The notes beneath the pieces are model-generated. The model was not told the DNA's origin and made no database searches. It saw nothing but the letters and a program-made list of their open reading frames with translations. The translations under genes were made by a program, and so were the position numbers. From NCBI GenBank assembly GCA_963513935.1, contig OY740765.1, positions 73,577,718-73,641,717 of the forward strand: a stretch of 64,000 bases of DNA, written 5' to 3'. The DNA comes from Aphrophora alni. Lineage: Eukaryota > Arthropoda > Insecta > Hemiptera > Aphrophoridae. Shown piece by piece: positions 58,341 to 64,000 of this stretch. How positions within the stretch are numbered: position 1 is the first letter of the stretch; each line of letters begins with the position of its first letter.

Positions 58341-60790
58341 TGGAAGGGCCATTTTAAGATATATGCTGATTCCAAGGTCTTCAAATATTTTGTGAGGAGT
58401 TTAGGGGATGATTTGGAAAGAATTCTACCCAGTTAATATATGTATGTATATTCCATATCAGATCCATTTTGGGTCACAGTGGAGAATGACTCTCTATGGC
58501 CTTGTGGCTCCAAAGATACACAAAAATGCGTGTGAGGATATCTTGTGCATTGAGATCCTGTATTCTATGTTTTAGAACAAAAGTATTAGTTTTCATTGAA
58601 CACAATGGTTTTTTATGTCTGGGAGAATCTACTAACCTTTTTAATAATGGATTTTTGTATTATTAGATAAAACATATAATTGTTGTAGGGTACAAGAGAA
58701 AAGTCTAATTTTTCTGTTTTTGAACATTTTTTCCATTATCTCTCTGGATCAATCCGAGAAAACTTCATTTTAGTAAATACATTTTGAGTGCATTTTTGAT
58801 GTTGTTTTTTAAAATATCTTTGGTTCTGTTAGTTGTAAAAAAATGATACAAAAAGCAATAAATTTCTCATTAAATTATCTACCGAATCATAGAGATGACG
58901 CTTCTCTGCTTAGATTTTCTAACTTAAAACAAATTAAAAATCTGTATAAATAGCACTGTTCTTTACTTCACAGTTACTATAGATAATTTCACTGATTTTA
59001 CATAAGTTTTGATATGGATAGTGTTTTCTTAAAGAACAAGTAAATTTTCAAAAGGAAATATTTATTATTTTGGTGATTAAAAAATAAAAAAATTGTCAGA
59101 CTACGCCATTTGGTAATACGTACATTTTAGGTTGTTTTAATGTACTTTAATGTGATAAGGTAGAAAAAAATGGTTACAATTTTTAACACCATTTTTGGGT
59201 TAAGAGAAATGTTTGATTTTTAAATGTATTTTTGTCTGTGAAATTATAAAAAAATATTGAGCTTGACTTGTGAGATAATATTAGATAGAAAAAAAAACTC
59301 GAACACAAGATCTAACAAAAATTACGTTTTTGACTAAGTAAACATAATTTTTGTGAGATCTTGTGTTAGTTTTTTTCCATCTGTGAAATTAGATGCACCA
59401 ATACTTGCTGCCTAGACACTATCTTCTAATTTGCATGCCCGTTCATGACAGACATGCACCAAATTATTTAGTGAGAGAAATGTGGGTGTTGAACAGGCTG
59501 TAAAATGAAAATATGTCGATTCATTTCTAAGGAAGAAATAAAAAAAACCCTCTCAATTTTTAACAAAAATATTAGTTTTAGGAATCTTGAAGATATATTT
59601 CATTATGTTGAAAATTAGCAAAAAAAGGTGTAGAGGATTCTTGACACTGTTGCAGTACTGTACAAACTGTTATAATGCTTTTGAAACAGAACTATGTGGT
59701 AAAATCGACTTTAATAATAATTGTTCAGATAAAACTAATTTGAAGATAATGATGAATGTATAAGAAACATCACTGAATATACCATTGTATGATCAGATCC
59801 ACCTGAAAATAATATTGATGAATTTTAAGTGAAACAGAGACCAATGATTTTGTGAGGGAAATTGAAATTGAAATTGAAATTTTCTCCAATCTAGGTGAAC
59901 AAACAAAAAGATAATGACAATGAAATCTTGTACTCTGAAGATGACACAACTGATTCTGAATATAAAGAAATTCCTTACTAAATGAGAAAATTCTTTAAAA
60001 AAATAATTGTGTTAAAATTATATTACTGTTTAAATGAAATAAAACATACAATTTTGTTCTATGAAAGATTTCTTTACTCAATTGGCTAATAACGTTTACC
60101 AATTCTCACCTGCCTAATGAAATTTTTTTTATTTTCTAAATTAATTTTTCATACTTTAAAATAAGAAATTAGTTTATTACTTACTCTGGCTAGAAAAAAA
60201 TCACTTGAAAATTTGTACAGAATATATACAGTTCTTTCAGTAAAATCGAGAACTATAAAATATGCTCATTTATATATATATATATATATATATAGCTATA
60301 TAATATATATAGTTTGTTATGTATATATAAAAACTACAAACATTGTAGGTATTTTTGTTTAAAAGCATTTGATTGAAAAAAAAAAAAAAAAAAAAAAAAA
60401 AGTGCAAGTGATCCTAATGCAGATTGGAGAGAGCGCATCTAGGTGGTAGATAAAGACATGCTTGCTGTAGTTTCAAAGTTAAAATTATTTTGTATTCAAT
60501 TTAATATTTTATTTTCCTTTGGATAACTAACTAGATTATTATGTGGACTTAAATGAATATCTTGGTCAAAATTTTAAGTTGAAATATTTCTATGTTAGTG
60601 CGATAAGTTATAAAATGTAAAATGTATCATATCTCAGCTTAGAACATTTTTTACTTATAATATATTTTAAGAATATTAACGCAGATTTAAAGTTTTTTTG
60701 AATCTTGATGATAAAAATAAGCATTTTTTAACCTGAACAAAATAGGTTTAAAAAATGAAAACTTTTTGACCTTATCATGTTTAAAAGTAC
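58341..60790. other. Non-coding; contains isolated Penelope ends
   Basis: No gene. 59254-59375 holds facing Penelope-type ends. (TA)n is at 60272-60293 and A26 near 60376-60401. Confidence 0.5.
59254..59375. repeat. Facing Penelope-type terminal sequences
   Basis: AATATTGAGCTTGACTTGTG and ACTCGAACACAAGATCT match the left end at 52685-52742. They are followed within 30 bases by AAGTAAACATAATTTTTGTG and AGATCTTGTGTTAG, which match the right end at 54545-54575. The interior of the element is missing. Confidence 0.7.
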
Positions 60791-60795
60791 ATTAA

Positions 60796-61673
60796 CCCTT
60801 TGCGATCGGAAGGCCAGTAGGAGTGGCCACAACGCAGTCAGCAGCCACTCGGAATTCTTTCCGCATAAACTGGTTCCAGCGGTCGGATGGCCAGCTGTAC
60901 TGGCCACGCTCCACTCTGCGTCAACTCGGCATTCATAATGTCGGCTTTCTCTCGGCAGCTCGGAATTGTTTTCACTGAAAACCTGCAATGTTAGCATAGG
61001 GGATTTAAATTGTAATAAATCAATGATTGTAATTTTATACTGCTGTTTTATTGAATCTCGAAAACAAATAAGATATTAAATTATGACATACATTTGTTTG
61101 AAAATTGAAAGTAATATTAATTATTTATTTACTAAACGTGTAAAACGTAGGCTACATCTATTTGTCACTCATACAAACGATAAGTAATTATTGTGTTTTA
61201 ATCTTCTTTTATTTTTTTCGCTGAGTGGTATTTTTCAAAACATTCACCCATAAGAAGTCCAGGATTGTTTGAACTAGTTTTACAAAAACCCTTTCTTCTT
61301 TTCCTTGTCTCCTATCGCTACACACTGCGCAGTAGCCTACTTTGTTTTACCTTAGTTTACCACATTTTTTACGATATAATGTTGCAAACCTGCTGATCAT
61401 TTAGTTCAATAATTCCTTACAAGTTTGCAGCACTCTACAGACATCATACCATAGTTTGAATATTACAAACGATAACATACATTGTTGGCCAGTCCTGCTG
61501 GACGCCCGAGCGTTCGTTGGATTTCATGTTGGCCAGCACCGCTGGCCGTCCGATCGCAAAGGACAATTGCTGTGGAAAAAAATCCGACTTGGCATGCGAA
61601 TGGTGGCGGCCAGTAGAGCTGGCCGCACGATCGCTGAGGAATAGCGTCAAATATCCATTCCGATCGCAAAAGG
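60796..61673. mobile_element. piggyBac-type MITE rich in GGCCAG palindromes
   Basis: TTAA flanks both sides (60792-60795 and 61674-61677). Tips: CCCTTTGCGATCGGA (60796-60810) and, in reverse complement, CCTTTTGCGATCGGA (61659-61673), one difference. Both arms carry repeated words GGCCAG...CTGGCC or near forms, each next to a CGATCG or GGTCGG word. The middle (about 61010-61400) is ordinary AT-rich DNA. Open frames across the arms are by-products of GC content. Confidence 0.8.
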
Positions 61674-61677
61674 TTAA

Positions 61678-63129
61678 AAACCTTCAATTTTATAAAAGAA
61701 TTTAAGTCTGTACAATCTCACATTTTTATTTTGTTTTTGAAATTCAACTTTTTTTTTGCAAAGATAATAAATATTTCATTTGGAAAATATACACACTTGT
61801 TCTTTAATAAAAACACCATCAGTGTACAAAGTTGATTAACTGAAATTCAATTAAATTTTTATAATGGCTGTAAAATAAAGAAAGGTGTTATTTATTATAG
61901 ATTGTTAATTTATGTTGAAGCATTAAATTCATATCTAAGTAGAAGACCTATAGCATACAATAGCATATAATGTGAGGCTTAATATTTGAACAGTTAAAGT
62001 TTTGTGGGTTTAGGTTACTTACAGCATACGATAGTGTGAAACTTAGTTTGTGGGTTGAACAGTTCTAGTTTTTTGGGTTTAGGTTCAGAATACGCTAGTA
62101 GGAGGGTTCGGAGTATGCAATATTTATTATTTTTTAAACTATGGAGGAGGGTGGCTGTACCCTCCAAATTTCTTTAATTTCTGAGCTTTAATGCATGCCA
62201 TGGAGATGGGCAATCTATTTAGTATATAAAATCAGTGGTTGAAGTTAGAAAGCTTTTGCAAGGAAGCGCTACTTATATAGTTTCTAGACACTTTAATAAC
62301 AAATCTTTAGGTTTAAAAAAACAATTTTATGACTAATAGATTAAATAAATTCTAAAATAAATGGAATTCACTCATTGCCAAAACCAAATATAAACCAACT
62401 AAAAATGTCAGTTTGGTAGTTGTTACTTAGAAAGTGAAAATGGACAGTTTTTGAAAAACATATTTATATATTTAATTAGGCGCTAAACTGGCTTTGCTTG
62501 TGCCATAAACGCGCCCTCAGTATAAATTGTACTTGATTAAAATCGAGCTTTTAATGTCTTGGTCAAGGTAAATTTTCGTTTTTTCCCCAAATTATTCTTG
62601 AACTGTAATATTTCATACATGGGTTCACTTAAATACATTAAATGAGATATTTAATTTTCTCATTTCACTAAAATTTGAATAAAATTGTTGAGCTAATTTG
62701 AGAAATATGTCTTAATAACCATTTTTGGTTTTTTATACTGATAACTCACGAGTTATCATTTTTGGAGGGATTGAAACCAATACATTTTGTCTGGGTCCTT
62801 ATAAACTGAACTTGAGCAAAATTTGATGACAATTGTTAGTAGGTACTATTTTTGAGAAAATCATGATTTTGTGTTCTTTTCTTATACAGTTATTCCAAAA
62901 TTTTTAGTTATCAAAAACATTTTTTTAATGTCCTATAATATGGTCAAAATATGCAGTTCAAAATGTAAAATTTGATTAAAATCAGTTTATGCGTTTGGGC
63001 TGTAAAGACAAATGTCAGACAGATAGATATCATTCCAAAAACTACTTATTTTGGACATATAGGACTTCAAACTGGATATCTGCAAAAAAAATTGATATCA
63101 ATGTTTTGACCAGTACATAACTTTCTCTA
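61678..63129. other. Non-coding, small direct repeat
   Basis: A diverged roughly 60-bp direct repeat is at about 61988-62105 (GAACAGTTAAAGTTTTGTGG; GAACAGTTCTAGTTTTTTGG). No gene recognised. Confidence 0.45.
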
Positions 63130-63131
63130 TA

Positions 63132-63215
63132 CAGTAGACTTCGATAATCCGGAATGTTCAGGACTTTTCCAGTACCGGATTACTGGAAATGCCAGATTAT
63201 CGGGTGGTACTGTGC
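63132..63215 (+). mobile_element. pogo/Tigger-like element end
   Basis: TA followed by CAGTAGACTTCGATAATCCG (63132-63151), then CCGGATTACTGG and CCAGATTATCGGG, is typical of a pogo/Tigger terminal region. No opposite tip is seen before the window ends, so the element runs out of the window or is truncated. Confidence 0.5.
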
Positions 63216-63881
63216 GTGATTGTTGAATCGTAATTCATACAACGAATACAGCTGTAACATGATGTTAGAAAGCAAATACTGTATCTTTTACCAGGAACAT
63301 AAGGATAAATGTTTTAACTCAAAAAAATACTGTTCAGTATAGAACAAAACTTATTTTTATTGTACACTACATTTTGAATACAGTATGTATGTATAACTAC
63401 AACAATACATTGACATAATTACAGAAGGCATACAGTGACCTTTTAATTTGAATATAGTATATTAGAGTTTAGTAAGTCCTACAGTAATTTGTAAATTTAC
63501 AAGACTCATTAAAAAAAAAATCTTTAATGTCCTTTTGTTTTCTAGAATCATTTTTCTTAAAAAAAAAGTTGTTTCTCACAATATGCAAATCAATGATTTC
63601 TGAACAGTTATAACATGAGTTTGTATCAGCAAAATTTATAAACTTGTTTAATACATCTGCAGTTCAACCCAACTGATCAGTTCTTTTTCTTCATCGTCTG
63701 ACTCGGCTGAAATGACCGCCAAGCTCACCCAAGGAAACCTATAGATTGCCTAACACTTCCAAGTACACTAGGTCTATTGCTGCATTACCTAACCACAACC
63801 TACGTACTAGCACCTTTCCGCTCTTAATAATAACGTAAAACAAATTTATTATGTATGTACTGGTACATAATATTATAATAA

Positions 63882-63915
63882 AATAATAATAATAATAAAT
63901 AATAATAATAAATGT
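63882..63915 (+). repeat. (AAT)n microsatellite
   Basis: Runs of AATAATAATAA near the right edge of the window. Confidence 0.8.
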
Positions 63916-64000
63916 ATTTATTTCCTCAATCTGCTACATAAAATACAAAAATAACTAAAACACGTGTCCAAGTTCAAACACTGTAATAAACTTGCCAAGA

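Noticed and set aside
61444..61705. Four overlapping frames near the right arm of the GC-rich MITE
   Set aside because: Their overlap on both strands reflects GC content and palindromes in the MITE arm; no domain is present.

Overview
This is eukaryotic nuclear DNA, very AT-rich, with long poly(A), (TA)n and (GA)n tracts, no operons and no intact single-copy host gene that I can recognise. The transposable elements (piggyBac, hAT with a TTF/DUF4371-type transposase, mariner, Penelope-like, Gypsy, a CR1/Jockey-like LINE) and one short run of TTAGG telomere-type repeats point to an arthropod, most likely an insect. Nothing in the window fixes the order or species. There is a 200-base N gap at 28798-28997.

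Layout. 1-5 kb: a decayed minus-strand hAT transposase (1316-3109) and a short piggyBac-like MITE. 5-8 kb: a diverged direct duplication (about 5080-5610 and 7630-8037) with a 187-bp MITE between the copies. 8.0-9.6 kb: the most unusual region, a cluster of decayed virus-like reading frames. It contains a short collagen-like/fibre-repeat protein and a parvovirus-type phospholipase A2 domain, followed by a basic tail. It looks like an endogenised DNA-virus or Polinton/adintovirus-like relic. 13.7-16.8 kb: a piggyBac element, broken but with all catalytic Asp positions visible, inserted at TTAA into an unrecognised minus-strand coding relic. 18.0-18.9 kb: a tandem duplication. 19.6-23.2 kb: a complete hAT element with 8-bp target duplication, inserted in a retroelement-like coding relic. 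25-28.7 kb: a field of direct and inverted repeats, (TA)n hairpins and a MITE.

29-33 kb: a 5'-deleted Gypsy element inserted in a roughly 150-bp tandem repeat that runs into the assembly gap. 36.8-38.25 kb: a degenerate satellite with a period near 115 bp. 40.2-45.0 kb: a mariner relic, then a second 5'-deleted Gypsy with about 2% LTR divergence. 46.5-47 kb: a large inverted repeat. 47.2-52.3 kb: a nearly intact LINE (ORF1 plus ORF2 with one frameshift at a C6 run) bounded on both sides by (GA)n microsatellite. 52.7-54.6 kb: a Penelope-like element with inverted ends and a hammerhead-like motif. 56-64 kb: pogo-like ends, a LINE RNase H relic and a GC-rich piggyBac-type MITE full of GGCCAG...CTGGCC palindromes.

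Overall the window is a graveyard of nested mobile elements. The youngest are the LINE and the two Gypsy copies; the hAT, piggyBac, mariner and virus-like pieces are older and carry several stops and frameshifts. All calls are from reading the sequence; no database search was run.
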